Source: Clostridiales bacterium (GTDB lineage: Bacteria > Bacillota > Clostridia > Oscillospirales > Oscillospiraceae). From it: a stretch of DNA of 18,058 nucleotides. Under the pieces are notes generated by a model. That model searched no databases. It was not told the origin of the DNA and saw nothing but the letters and a program-made list of their open reading frames with translations. Shown one piece after another: positions 6,963 through 14,619 of the stretch. The translations under genes and the position numbers were made by a program. Numbering within the stretch: position 1 is the stretch's first letter; every line of letters begins with the position of its first letter. The stretch covers positions 1-18,058 of the forward strand of contig JAHAEW010000068.1 in assembly GCA_018374635.1 (NCBI GenBank). The letters run 5' to 3'.

Positions 6963-8354
6963 TCAGTCGGCGTCAGTCATGGCTTTCTTGGCCCGCTCGA
7001 TGTCCTCCTTATCCTTCATGGGGAAGATCAGGTTGGCCAGGATGGCTACGATACAGGTGGCGGCCACAGAGTCGGAGAAGATAAAGCGCAGAACGCCGGG
7101 GAGCTGCGCCACCGCTTCCGGATGGCTGCCCAGACCCAGACCCAGGGCAAAGGTAATGCCCAGAACCAAAACATTGCGCTCACTGAAGCCGGCCTTGGCG
7201 ATCATCTTGATGCCGTTGATCAGGATCATGCCGAACACCGAGATAACAGCTCCGCCCAGCACGGCGGAAGGGATGGCGGAGAACACGGCGCCCAGCTTGG
7301 GGAGGAAACCGCAGATCATCAGAACAAAAGCGCCTGTGGCGATACACCACTTATTGACAACCTTGGTCATGGAGACAATGCCGGCGTTCTGGCCAAAGGC
7401 GGTGTTGGGCAGCGCATTAAAGAGCGCGGCGGTGGTGGAGCCCAGCGCGTCGGCCAGAATGGCGCCGGAGGTCTCACGCTCGGTGGCCTCACGGTCAAAT
7501 CCGGCAATGGTGATGCCGGAGGTGTTGCCGATGGTCTCCAGGCCGGAGACGATATACAGTGCGGCAAAGCTCAGAACCGCAGAGGGGCTGAAGGTAAGCT
7601 GAAACTGCAGCGGCAGAGGCAGACTGACCCATCCGGCCTCGGCAATGGGAGCGGTATCCACCATACCAAGGAAGGCGCAGACCACATAGCCCACAACGAG
7701 ACCGATGAGAATGGCGGAGTTCTTGACCAAACCCTTTCCAAAGCGCTGGAGCAAAACAATAACGGCCAGAACCATAAAACCAATGGCGAGATTCCGGATC
7801 GAACCATAGTCGGCCGCACCAGCGCCGCCGGCAAAATAGTCCACGCCGACTCCAAGCAGATTTACGCCGATGGTGACCAATGTGCTTCCCACCACCAGCG
7901 GCGGGAAAAAGCGGCGGATATATTTGTAGAAGAAGCCCATGATTACTTCGGTCAGACTACCCAGCAGGCTTCCGCCTAGGACGGCTCCGATGCCGCCTGT
8001 GGCGGCGATGGTGGAGGCGGTGGGGACAAAGGCAAAGGAGGTCCCCATGACGATGGGCAGATTGGCGCCGATCTGCTTACTCTTACCCAGCTTGATGGGA
8101 TAGAGCTGGATAAAAGTGGTGAGACCCGAGACAAACATGGCGCACTGCACCATGATAACGGTCTGTGCAGCGGAGAGATTGCATGCACCGGCAATGATGA
8201 GGATGGGGGCAAGGTTTGACGTAAACATAGCCAGGACGTGCTGCATGCCCAGGGGAAGGGCGGTGCGCAGGCGCGGCCTGCCGTCGAGTTGATAGATCAG
8301 CCGACGGTCCTCATCCCGTCGGTCAGTGTGGTGGGATGTTCCGGCAGTATTCAT
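6963..8354 (-). CDS. NCS2-family purine/pyrimidine permease (xanthine/uracil type)
   Basis: This 463-residue secondary transporter of the nucleobase-ascorbate (NAT/NCS2) family imports nucleobases with protons. It has about 12-14 membrane helices. Recognisable blocks are MQHVLAMF in the first helix, SGLETIGNTSG in helix 8 (its Glu near residue 273 is the usual substrate-contacting acid), and the NAT signature QNAGIVSMTK at 322-331. This sequence is closer to the xanthine/urate branch than to UraA, so purine bases are the likeliest cargo, though substrate cannot be fixed from sequence. The start at 8354 is chosen because GGAGG lies 8 nt upstream; the ATG at 8369 precedes that site. It converges on the nucleoside ABC operon. 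Confidence 0.88.
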   Translation of the reverse strand: MNTAGTSHHTDRRDEDRRLIYQLDGRPRLRTALPLGMQHVLAMFTSNLAPILIIAGACNLSAAQTVIMVQCAMFVSGLTTFIQLYPIKLGKSKQIGANLPIVMGTSFAFVPTASTIAATGGIGAVLGGSLLGSLTEVIMGFFYKYIRRFFPPLVVGSTLVTIGVNLLGVGVDYFAGGAGAADYGSIRNLAIGFMVLAVIVLLQRFGKGLVKNSAILIGLVVGYVVCAFLGMVDTAPIAEAGWVSLPLPLQFQLTFSPSAVLSFAALYIVSGLETIGNTSGITIAGFDREATERETSGAILADALGSTTAALFNALPNTAFGQNAGIVSMTKVVNKWCIATGAFVLMICGFLPKLGAVFSAIPSAVLGGAVISVFGMILINGIKMIAKAGFSERNVLVLGITFALGLGLGSHPEAVAQLPGVLRFIFSDSVAATCIVAILANLIFPMKDKEDIERAKKAMTDAD

Positions 8355-8471
8355 CTTAAAGACCTCCATATTACTTTTCTTTCATATGCCATGGTAGCTG
8401 GTATGAGCACTGCGTGCGTGGGGCGGCTATCTCCTTTCCACAGAAAATCAAAAGACGAAGTCCTTTTTGTA
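8355..8471 (-). other. 117-nt 5' leader of the NCS2 permease transcript
   Basis: From the predicted start near 8471 to the permease ATG the transcript has a leader of about 117 nt. It opens with a short hairpin (AAAAGGAC-TTC-GTCTTTT) and contains a weak fold around CATACCAGCTACCATGGCATATG before the ribosome binding site. It lacks the conserved loop sequences of the purine riboswitch. It may be regulatory, but nothing proves it. Confidence 0.35.
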
Positions 8472-8477
8472 TGGCTA

Positions 8478-8506
8478 ATCATAAAGAAAAATTTTTAGTA
8501 TGTCAA
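8478..8506 (-). promoter_or_regulatory. Sigma-A promoter of the NCS2 permease gene
   Basis: Read on the minus strand, TTGACA (8506-8501) and TATGAT (8483-8478) are separated by exactly 17 nt. Both elements are near perfect. Transcription should start near 8471. Confidence 0.85.
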
Positions 8507-8588
8507 GATATTTTTTAGAAAAAGCGATAGGGGAGAAGGCGGAAAGGAACCGCTTATCTGTGCAAAACGGACATATGCGGGAACAGAA

Positions 8589-8617
8589 TAGACGTATTCC
8601 GGAAAGTTTTATATACT
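8589..8617 (+). promoter_or_regulatory. Candidate upstream promoter P1 in the asnS leader region
   Basis: TAGACG (8589-8594) and TATACT (8612-8617) are 17 nt apart. They are followed by a strong AAAGGAGGGG (8631-8640), but no convincing reading frame begins there: the nearest ATG (8653) gives only ATG-GAG-GGA-CTG-TGA. Confidence 0.5.
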
Positions 8618-8832
8618 AAAATCATAGGAGAAAGGAGGGGAAGATTCTGCAGATGGAGGGACTGTGACCGGCCTGAAACAGAGGGCTTCCGCGCCGCGCG
8701 GCTGCGCGGCCATATACAGGAGGGAGTCGTAAAGGCTAAAGATGGACAAAGCGGCTAAGACCTGAAAAAGGGGCGCTGTCCCGGCGCGGGAAGCCATAGG
8801 AATATTTTCATGCCACAAAGAGCAAGGAATGC
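8618..8832 (+). other. Gene-free structured stretch before asnS
   Basis: This region lies between the upstream candidate promoter and the asnS-proximal promoter and holds no convincing gene. It contains a purine-rich ribosome-binding-like string (8631-8640), a 4-codon ATG frame, a possible 21-codon frame beginning GTG at 8664, and a very stable hairpin GCCGCGC-GGCT-GCGCGGC (8693-8710) with no T-run. I looked for the T-box signature AGGGTGGNACCGCG, expected for a synthetase leader, and did not find it. It may be a leader, a leader peptide or a small RNA. Confidence 0.3.
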
Positions 8833-8860
8833 TTGCAAAATCGGGAAATAATGATATACT
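8833..8860 (+). promoter_or_regulatory. Promoter proximal to asnS
   Basis: TTGCAA (8833-8838) and TATACT (8855-8860) are separated by 16 nt, and TG at 8852-8853 sits close to the extended -10 position. Transcription would start near 8867, about 33 nt before the asnS start codon. Confidence 0.7.
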
Positions 8861-8899
8861 AAACGTTGACTTACTTTGATAAAATGGAGTTGAACCACC

Positions 8900-10294
8900 A
8901 TGAAACGAACCACTGTCGCGCAGATTTTTGCCGATCAGGCGGCCTTTGACGGACAGACCGTTACCGTCTGCGGCTGGGCCCGTACCATCCGGGACATGAA
9001 GACCTTTGGTTTTCTGGAGCTCAATGACGGCTCCTGCTTCCGAAACCTTCAGGTCGTCTTTGCCGACAATCAGGTGGAGAACTTCAGGGAGATCGCCAAG
9101 AGCAACGTGGGAGCCTCCTTTGTGGTGACCGGCACGGTGGTTCTGACGCCGGAGGCCAAGCAGCCTCTGGAGCTTAAGGCCCAGACCATCGCAGTGGAGG
9201 GGCCCTCTACTCCGGACTATCCCCTCCAGAAAAAGCGGCACAGCGTGGAGTACCTGCGGACCATCCAGCACTTACGCCCCCGCACCAACCTCTTTTCCGC
9301 TGTATTCCGTGTGCGCTCGGTGGCCGCCCATGCCATCCACTGCTTCTTCCAGGAGCGGGGCTTCGTGTATGTCCACACGCCGCTCATCACCGCCAGCGAC
9401 TGCGAGGGCGCGGGCGAGATGTTCCAAGTGACCACGCTGGATCTGGCCAATCCCCCGAAGGAAGCGGACGGCAGCGTGGATTACAGCCAGGATTTCTTCG
9501 GCAAGCGGGCCAGCCTCACGGTCTCCGGCCAGCTCAATGCCGAGAACTTTGCCATGGCCTTCGGCAATGTCTATACCTTCGGCCCCACCTTCCGGGCGGA
9601 AAACTCCAACACCCAGCGTCATGCCGCTGAGTTCTGGATGATCGAGCCTGAGATGGCTTTTGCCGATCTCAGCGACTATATGGATACCGCCGAGGACATG
9701 ATCAAGTATATCATCCGCACAGTGATGGAGAAGTGCCCCGACGAGATGAACTTTTTCTCCTCCTTTGTGGACAAGGGCCTCAAGGAGCGGCTGGAGCATG
9801 TGGCTTCCTCCGACTTTGTGCGGGTGAGCTACACCGACGCGGTGGAGATCCTGAAAAAGAACAATGACAAATTCGACTACAAGGTGGAGTGGGGCTGTGA
9901 CCTCCAGACCGAGCATGAGCGCTACCTCACCGAGGTGGTCTTCCAGAAGCCGGTCTTTGTAACGGATTATCCCAAAGACATCAAGGCGTTCTATATGCGG
10001 CTCAACGACGATGGAAAGACGGTGGCCGCCGCGGACTGCCTGGTACCCGGCATCGGCGAGCTCATCGGCGGCTCCCAGCGCGAGGAGCGCCTGGAACTGC
10101 TGGAGAACCGCATCCGGGAGCTTGGCATGAATCCCGAGGATTACTGGTGGTATCTGGACCTGCGCCGCTATGGCTCCTGCAAGCATGCGGGCTACGGCTT
10201 GGGCTTTGAGCGTATGGTCATGTACCTCACCGGCGTCAACAACATCCGTGACGTGGAGCTCCATCCCCGCACGGTGGGCAACGCCGAATTCTAA
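8900..10294 (+). CDS. asnS: Asparaginyl-tRNA synthetase
   Basis: This 464-residue class II aminoacyl-tRNA synthetase charges tRNA-Asn with asparagine in the cytoplasm. The N-terminal OB-fold anticodon-binding domain (about residues 1-105) contains VTVCGWARTIRDMK. The catalytic domain shows LRTIQHLRPRTN, ITASDCEGAGEMF, motif 2 in FGPTFRAENSNTQRH, and motif 3 in GYGLGFERMVMYL. The C-terminus PRTVGNAEF matches the usual AsnRS ending RTPGNAEF, with Val for Pro. The length is normal for a bacterial AsnRS, and these blocks distinguish it from AspRS and LysRS. The start at 8900 is preceded by TGGAG. It is monocistronic, closed by a strong terminator. Its presence indicates direct charging of tRNA-Asn, though an amidotransferase route could coexist. 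Confidence 0.96.
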   Translation: MKRTTVAQIFADQAAFDGQTVTVCGWARTIRDMKTFGFLELNDGSCFRNLQVVFADNQVENFREIAKSNVGASFVVTGTVVLTPEAKQPLELKAQTIAVEGPSTPDYPLQKKRHSVEYLRTIQHLRPRTNLFSAVFRVRSVAAHAIHCFFQERGFVYVHTPLITASDCEGAGEMFQVTTLDLANPPKEADGSVDYSQDFFGKRASLTVSGQLNAENFAMAFGNVYTFGPTFRAENSNTQRHAAEFWMIEPEMAFADLSDYMDTAEDMIKYIIRTVMEKCPDEMNFFSSFVDKGLKERLEHVASSDFVRVSYTDAVEILKKNNDKFDYKVEWGCDLQTEHERYLTEVVFQKPVFVTDYPKDIKAFYMRLNDDGKTVAAADCLVPGIGELIGGSQREERLELLENRIRELGMNPEDYWWYLDLRRYGSCKHAGYGLGFERMVMYLTGVNNIRDVELHPRTVGNAEF

Positions 10295-10312
10295 GAAAAG
10301 CCAAAAGCACAC

Positions 10313-10352
10313 AAGGGCGCCACATGGAGAAAACCATGTGGCGCCCTTTTTT
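10313..10352 (+). terminator. asnS terminator
   Basis: AAGGGCGCCACATGG (10313-10327) pairs perfectly with CCATGTGGCGCCCTT (10334-10348) around AGAAAA and is followed by TTTT. The 15-bp G+C-rich stem with a T-run is a textbook intrinsic terminator. On the minus strand the T-run is weak, and I see no better terminator for the convergent operon between 10353 and 10428. Confidence 0.93.
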
Positions 10353-10428
10353 CTTTGCCTCAGAAGAGAACTGCGGTCAGAAAGCGGTGAAGGGAAAGCG
10401 GCCTATATGATACAGAGAATGTGGAAGA

Positions 10429-11676
10429 TCATCTGGGGAGCTGGTCCAAGAGGGAGGAGATCTGTGCGTTCAGAGCCTCCACATCGGGGGTAGGCACCGG
10501 GTCGTTGGTGAAGTGATAGGTACGCTTGAGGGTGAGGATGCGGTAGAGACTCTCATCCAGCCGTGCCTCGGTGAGACGGCCCTCCTCCACGGCGGACAAA
10601 ATCCCTGTATAGGCGGCGGAGAGGTTGTCCGCCCCGTGGCAGACCAGAAGCAGATCGCACCCGGCCTCCAGTGCCAGGACAGCGGCTTCATCCATCCCGT
10701 AGGTCTGGGAGATGGCGCCCATGGTCAGGTCGTCGGTACAGACGACGCCCTGAAAGCCCAGCTCTTCCCGCAGGAGGCCGGTGACCACCTTGTGGGAGAG
10801 GGAGGCCGGGTACTCCTCGTCAATCCCGCGTTCCAGAATATGGGCCACCATCACGGCCGGGACCTGCTGCTCGATGGCTGTGAGAAAGGGGAGGAGCTCT
10901 TCCTCTTTCAACTCGGCCAGCGATTTTTCCACCACGGGGAGTCCCAGGTGGGAGTCGGTCTCGGTGTCCCCGTGGCCGGGGAAGTGCTTGACCACCGGGA
11001 CCACGCCCCGGTCGGCCACACCCTGCCAGGCGGCGGTTCCCAGCCGGGCCACTGACTGGGCAGACGAGCCGAAGGCACGGTCGCCGATCACGGTATTTTC
11101 CGGGTTAGACCAGATATCCAGCGAGGGGGCATAGTCCGTATTCAGTCCGAAGGCGGCGCACTCTGCGCCCAGGACCCTGCCGAAGCGTGTGGCAAGGGTG
11201 GCGTTCTCAGTTTGACCAAAGACCTGCGGAGCGGGAAGGGAGGCCACCTCCGGGGGCATCCGGGAGACCCGTCCCCCCTCCTGGTCGATGGAGAGAAGCA
11301 GGGGGATAGAGTCGCCGTTGGCCTCTTTGAGTGCGTTGGTCAGCTGGGCCAGCTGCTCTGCGCTTTCCACATTGCGGGAGAAGAGAATGATGCCGCCAAC
11401 CTGATATTCCTGGACGGCGGCGAGAGCGTCCGCTCCCGGCGTATAGCCTTCTATCCCGGCCACCAGAAGCTGTCCCACCTTTTGCTCCAGCGTCATGGAA
11501 TCCAACTGCTCCTGGACGGGGTCCGGCGTAGGGGTAGGGGAGGGGGTGGGAGTCGGAGACGGGGTGGAGGAGACCGCTGGGGGCGAAGCGGCTGGGGGAG
11601 CCGTGGGCTCAGACAGTGAAGGGGTACATCCAGTCAAAAGAAATACAAAGAGGAATAATGACGGCAAATATTGCAT
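10429..11676 (-). CDS. GH3-family beta-N-acetylhexosaminidase-like lipoprotein (NagZ type)
   Basis: This 415-residue exported lipoprotein probably removes N-acetylglucosamine from peptidoglycan fragments or other glycans outside the membrane. The signal peptide ends in LLTGC with lipidated Cys17. It is followed by a Ser/Thr/Pro linker (about 20-53) with TPSPTPTP repeats, then a glycoside hydrolase 3 TIM barrel. KHFPGHGDTETDSH at 230-243 gives the Asp241-x-His243 acid/base dyad of NagZ-type enzymes, and CTDDLTMG (313-320) contains the nucleophile Asp, probably D315. There is no second GH3 C-terminal domain. The start lies 4 bp after the rnr stop and lacks a good ribosome binding site, so translation is probably coupled to rnr. 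The substrate is family inference. Confidence 0.85.
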   Translation of the reverse strand: MQYLPSLFLFVFLLTGCTPSLSEPTAPPAASPPAVSSTPSPTPTPSPTPTPDPVQEQLDSMTLEQKVGQLLVAGIEGYTPGADALAAVQEYQVGGIILFSRNVESAEQLAQLTNALKEANGDSIPLLLSIDQEGGRVSRMPPEVASLPAPQVFGQTENATLATRFGRVLGAECAAFGLNTDYAPSLDIWSNPENTVIGDRAFGSSAQSVARLGTAAWQGVADRGVVPVVKHFPGHGDTETDSHLGLPVVEKSLAELKEEELLPFLTAIEQQVPAVMVAHILERGIDEEYPASLSHKVVTGLLREELGFQGVVCTDDLTMGAISQTYGMDEAAVLALEAGCDLLLVCHGADNLSAAYTGILSAVEEGRLTEARLDESLYRILTLKRTYHFTNDPVPTPDVEALNAQISSLLDQLPR

Positions 11677-11680
11677 TTCA

Positions 11681-13735
11681 TCATCGCTTTTTTCGCCCCT
11701 TCCTGGATTTTGGAATGGGACCTGCTTTCCGGGAGGGACGCTTGCCGACCCGGCGTTCCCCGGGGCGATCCTGCTCCCGGTGGATGCGGCACAAAGGCAT
11801 GCCGGGTACTATGCCGGGGAGACGAAAGCTGATCTGTCCGCTTCCGGGATCGGCGGAGGCACAGACTACCTCCAGAAGTGTCCCCAGTGTAAAGACATCT
11901 CCGCCTGGGCCGGTGAGGGTCATGCGGCTCTCGTCAAAGGCGTAGCGCCCGCCGGGGAGAGCCTCCACCGGGAGAAAGCCCTCCACGCCGAGGGCGGTTA
12001 GAACGAAGAGTCCGAACCGGGTCACGCCGGAGACGGCGGCGGGGAAAGTCTCGCCCACATGGCCGGCCATAAACTCGGCCAGATAGCATTTTTCGATCTC
12101 CCGCTCGGCGGTCTGGGCGGCCAGCTCCCGCTCAGAGGCCTGTTTGGCCGCCTTTGGAACGGCGGAGGAGAGCTTCTGTCCTGCTTTTCCGGCCAGGGCG
12201 CCCTCCAGCAGTGCGGTCAGCGTGCGGTGGACCATCAGATCGGGATAGCGCCGGATGGGAGAGGTGAAGTGGCAGTAATCCGAGGCGGCCAGGCCAAAGT
12301 GCCCCAGGTTCTGGGGATCATACCGGGCCTTCATCAGCGCGCGCAGAACGGCGGTGTGGACCAGAAATTCCTCGGGCTTTCCCCGGGACTCATCCAGCAG
12401 CTTCTGCAGGGAGAAATGGTCGGCCTCCCGAAAGGAATAGCCCAGAGGGGCCAGAAGGGCGCGCAGGGCCTCCGCCTTTTCCTGAGAGGGCTTTTCATGG
12501 ATGCGGTAGACCGCCGGGGCGTCCAGACGGGAGAGATGGGCGGCCACGCACTCGTTGGCGGCCAGCATAAAGGATTCGATGAGTCCCTCGCTGACCCCGG
12601 GAGTCCGGGCCTGGATGGAGATGGGACGGCCCTCCTTATCGCAGAGGATAGAGCTCTCCAGGCTGGCCAGATCCAGGCTTCCGCGGCGTTTCCGGCGGCG
12701 CTCCAGCACCTGGGCCAGAGAGGCCATGTCCCGCAGCATGGGCAGGATGTGGGCATACCGCCCGGCAAGAGCGGGATCGGAGCCGGTGAGCAGGAGATTG
12801 CAGTCCTCATAGGTCATGCGTTCCGTTGTGCGGATGACCGACTGGGCGATGGTATAATCCGCCACGGAGCCATCCGGATGCAGTGTCATGATACAGGAGA
12901 GGGTCAGCCGGTCCACCCGGGGATTCAGGGAACAGATCCCGTTGGAGAGCTCTGTGGGCAGCATGGGGATGACCTGGTCAGCAAAATAGACCGAGGTGCC
13001 CCGCTGCCAGGCCTCCACATCCAGGGGAGAACCCATGGGCACATAGTGGCTCACATCGGCGATGTGGACGCCGAGGACCGGCCGGCCCTGCTCATCTCGT
13101 TCCAGGGAGACGGCGTCGTCCAGGTCTTTGGCACTGGCGCCGTCGATGGTGATGATGCACTTTTCCCGCAGATCCAGGCGGCCGGCAAGGGCGGAGTCAG
13201 GGACCGTCCGGGGAGCCTGTCTGGCCTGCTCCAGCGCTTTGGGCGGGAATTCCCGCTGGATATGCTGGTCGAAGAGAATGGACTCCACAGCGGCATCCCG
13301 GCTGCCGTCCCGGCCAAAGACCTCCAGAAGAACGCCCATGGGAGGCTGCTTGGAGGTGCCGTAGCTGGTCACCTGGACTGCGGCCCGGTCCCCGGCGTGA
13401 GCGCGGTGCTTGCCCACGATCTGGATGGGCTCCCGCAGCTTGTCCCCGGAGGGGACCAGCCAGATCTCCCGGCCGTGCTTGCGCACCGAGCCGGTGACGG
13501 TGGGGTTGCCCCGGCGGAGAATGGCGGTGACCCGGGCGGTGCGCTTCTCCCCCGGCGCGGCGGGGCCGGGATCGGGGCGGATGGAGACGGTGTCCCCGTG
13601 CCAGGCGCCGTGCTCCGCCCGGGGCGGGATGAAATAATCCTCCTCCCGCCCGGAGGCCCCCTCGGAGGTGACGAAGCCGAAGCCCCGGCCGGCGGCCTGG
13701 TAAATGCCGGTCAGGGTGGATGGTGATTTGGTCAT
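11681..13735 (-). CDS. rnr: Ribonuclease R (RNB-family 3'-5' exoribonuclease)
   Basis: This 684-residue processive 3'-5' exoribonuclease degrades structured RNA and takes part in mRNA decay and trans-translation quality control. An N-terminal cold-shock-like OB fold (GRGFGFVTSEG, about 16-26) is followed by the RNB catalytic domain with TIDGASAKDLDDAVSLE, where D198, D204, D206 and D207 are the metal-binding acids. FTSPIRRYPDLMVHR, a C-terminal S1 domain (GVTRFGLFVL) and a Lys/Arg-rich tail follow. The length is slightly shorter than the 700-800 typical of RNase R. AAAGGAG lies 6 nt before ATG 13735. In many Bacillota rnr follows secG and precedes smpB; here it lies between a PPTase and a GH3 lipoprotein, with secG a few kilobases away. 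Confidence 0.95.
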   Translation of the reverse strand: MTKSPSTLTGIYQAAGRGFGFVTSEGASGREEDYFIPPRAEHGAWHGDTVSIRPDPGPAAPGEKRTARVTAILRRGNPTVTGSVRKHGREIWLVPSGDKLREPIQIVGKHRAHAGDRAAVQVTSYGTSKQPPMGVLLEVFGRDGSRDAAVESILFDQHIQREFPPKALEQARQAPRTVPDSALAGRLDLREKCIITIDGASAKDLDDAVSLERDEQGRPVLGVHIADVSHYVPMGSPLDVEAWQRGTSVYFADQVIPMLPTELSNGICSLNPRVDRLTLSCIMTLHPDGSVADYTIAQSVIRTTERMTYEDCNLLLTGSDPALAGRYAHILPMLRDMASLAQVLERRRKRRGSLDLASLESSILCDKEGRPISIQARTPGVSEGLIESFMLAANECVAAHLSRLDAPAVYRIHEKPSQEKAEALRALLAPLGYSFREADHFSLQKLLDESRGKPEEFLVHTAVLRALMKARYDPQNLGHFGLAASDYCHFTSPIRRYPDLMVHRTLTALLEGALAGKAGQKLSSAVPKAAKQASERELAAQTAEREIEKCYLAEFMAGHVGETFPAAVSGVTRFGLFVLTALGVEGFLPVEALPGGRYAFDESRMTLTGPGGDVFTLGTLLEVVCASADPGSGQISFRLPGIVPGMPLCRIHREQDRPGERRVGKRPSRKAGPIPKSRKGRKKR

Positions 13736-13881
13736 ATAGACTCCTTTCGTAGATACAGCAAGAGCAAAGGCCGGGAGAGAAGGAAGCTGCGCCTAAAAAA
13801 TGGACGCGGTCCAAAGAAGGGGCCTAGGGCAGCCGCTAAGAGCCAGTAAAGACAGGGCTCATACCAGGCAATCTTCCGCAT
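13732..13881 (-). CDS. Possible 49-residue hydrophobic peptide
   Basis: An ATG at 13881 opens a 49-codon frame whose stop (TGA, 13734-13732) overlaps the rnr start in an ATGA arrangement and whose start overlaps the PPTase end by 23 bp. AGGTG lies 8 nt before the ATG. The product has two hydrophobic stretches (CLYWLLAAALGPFF and SFLLSRPLLLLYL) with Arg/Phe-rich joints, so it could be a small membrane protein. I recognise no family. The overlaps at both ends favour real translation and coupling to rnr, but chance cannot be excluded at this length. Confidence 0.35.
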   Translation of the reverse strand: MRKIAWYEPCLYWLLAAALGPFFGPRPFFRRSFLLSRPLLLLYLRKESI

Positions 13882-14470
13882 GGAGGAAACACCTGCTTTC
13901 GACCGGAAGGGACTGGGGCCACTCTTCTCCACAGGAGGCCGCACACCAGCCGCTTCCGTTCCAGGAAGCAAAGCACAGTCCGTCCAATTCTCCGCATGTC
14001 CCGGCAGAGAGAAAAGGGACTGCAATAGTGCGGGGAGCACGGTCCAGGCCCTGACCGGTGTACTTGACGCGGCTTTCTTTCAAAGTCCAGAGGGTATAAA
14101 AATCTTCCCAGCGGCTTCCGCGCTGAGTAAACCAGTCAAATTCCCGGTCAGAGAGCGCGTAGCGGGGGAGGCCGGCCCGCCGGGGCTTAACACGCTCTAC
14201 ATCCACGCCGAGCGGCGCGTCACTCACGCCCAGTAAGGCGAAGGGCCCGCTGTGGCTGAGATTGAAGTAGAGGGGGAGATCTGTCAAAGCCGGCTTCCCT
14301 CCCGGAAGGCGGTAAAAACTAGGAGACGGAAGCTGGTAGACACGCTCAAGCACCCGCAGCAAAAGCAAATGGGCGTCGCGTTTTCCGTCCGTGCCTTGGG
14401 TCATCCAGAGACGAAGCAAGGGTGCATCTTTCCTTTCTATTTGGTCCGCATGGGTGGAAGCTGAGTCCAT
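13859..14470 (-). CDS. 4'-phosphopantetheinyl transferase, Sfp type
   Basis: This 203-residue enzyme transfers the phosphopantetheine arm of coenzyme A to a Ser of acyl or peptidyl carrier proteins. The family motifs are clear: YFNLSHSG (68-75), GVDVERV (88-94) with metal ligands D90 and E92, and WTLKESRVKYTGQGL (128-142) with E132 and the conserved Lys131/Lys136. The N-terminal part before NLSHSG is short, and the whole is slightly smaller than Sfp (about 224). The ribosome binding site before 14470 is weak, so a downstream start such as Met23 is possible. It opens the minus-strand operon leading to rnr. No carrier-protein or synthase gene is in the window, so its client is unknown. Confidence 0.88.
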   Translation of the reverse strand: MDSASTHADQIERKDAPLLRLWMTQGTDGKRDAHLLLLRVLERVYQLPSPSFYRLPGGKPALTDLPLYFNLSHSGPFALLGVSDAPLGVDVERVKPRRAGLPRYALSDREFDWFTQRGSRWEDFYTLWTLKESRVKYTGQGLDRAPRTIAVPFLSAGTCGELDGLCFASWNGSGWCAASCGEEWPQSLPVESRCFLHAEDCLV

Positions 14471-14537
14471 TGTACCCCATTCACAAGAGGATTACAACGA
14501 AAGCCTGCCGGAAGCGGGAGGCAGAAAGCTTACAAAA

Positions 14538-14555
14538 CTGTCATCCTTCTGTAAG
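14538..14555 (+). promoter_or_regulatory. Direct-repeat operator upstream of the BceAB-type genes
   Basis: CTGTCAT (14538-14544) and CTGTAAG (14549-14555) repeat with an 11-bp period, one helical turn. This is the arrangement expected for a dimer of an OmpR-family response regulator. Outer arms CTTACA (14529-14534) and TGTAAG also form an inverted pair. The site ends about 10 bp before the weak -35, as for an activator. Confidence 0.45.
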
Positions 14556-14564
14556 ATATTTCGA

Positions 14565-14593
14565 TGGCGCTGCGGTATGGGAACCGTTACAAT
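14565..14593 (+). promoter_or_regulatory. Activator-dependent promoter of the BceAB-type genes
   Basis: TACAAT (14588-14593) is a good -10. The hexamer 17 nt upstream, TGGCGC (14565-14570), is far from TTGACA. A good -10 with a poor -35 and an upstream operator is typical of response-regulator-activated peptide-resistance transporters. Confidence 0.45.
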
Positions 14594-14619
14594 GAGAGGT
14601 GTAAAAAGGAGGAGATGTT

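Noticed and set aside
8355..8471. Purine (guanine/xanthine) riboswitch before the NCS2 permease
   Set aside because: The conserved loop and junction sequences of the purine aptamer are absent on the correct strand.
8618..8899. T-box leader before asnS
   Set aside because: No AGGGTGGNACCGCG antiterminator sequence and no terminator hairpin with T-run before the start codon.
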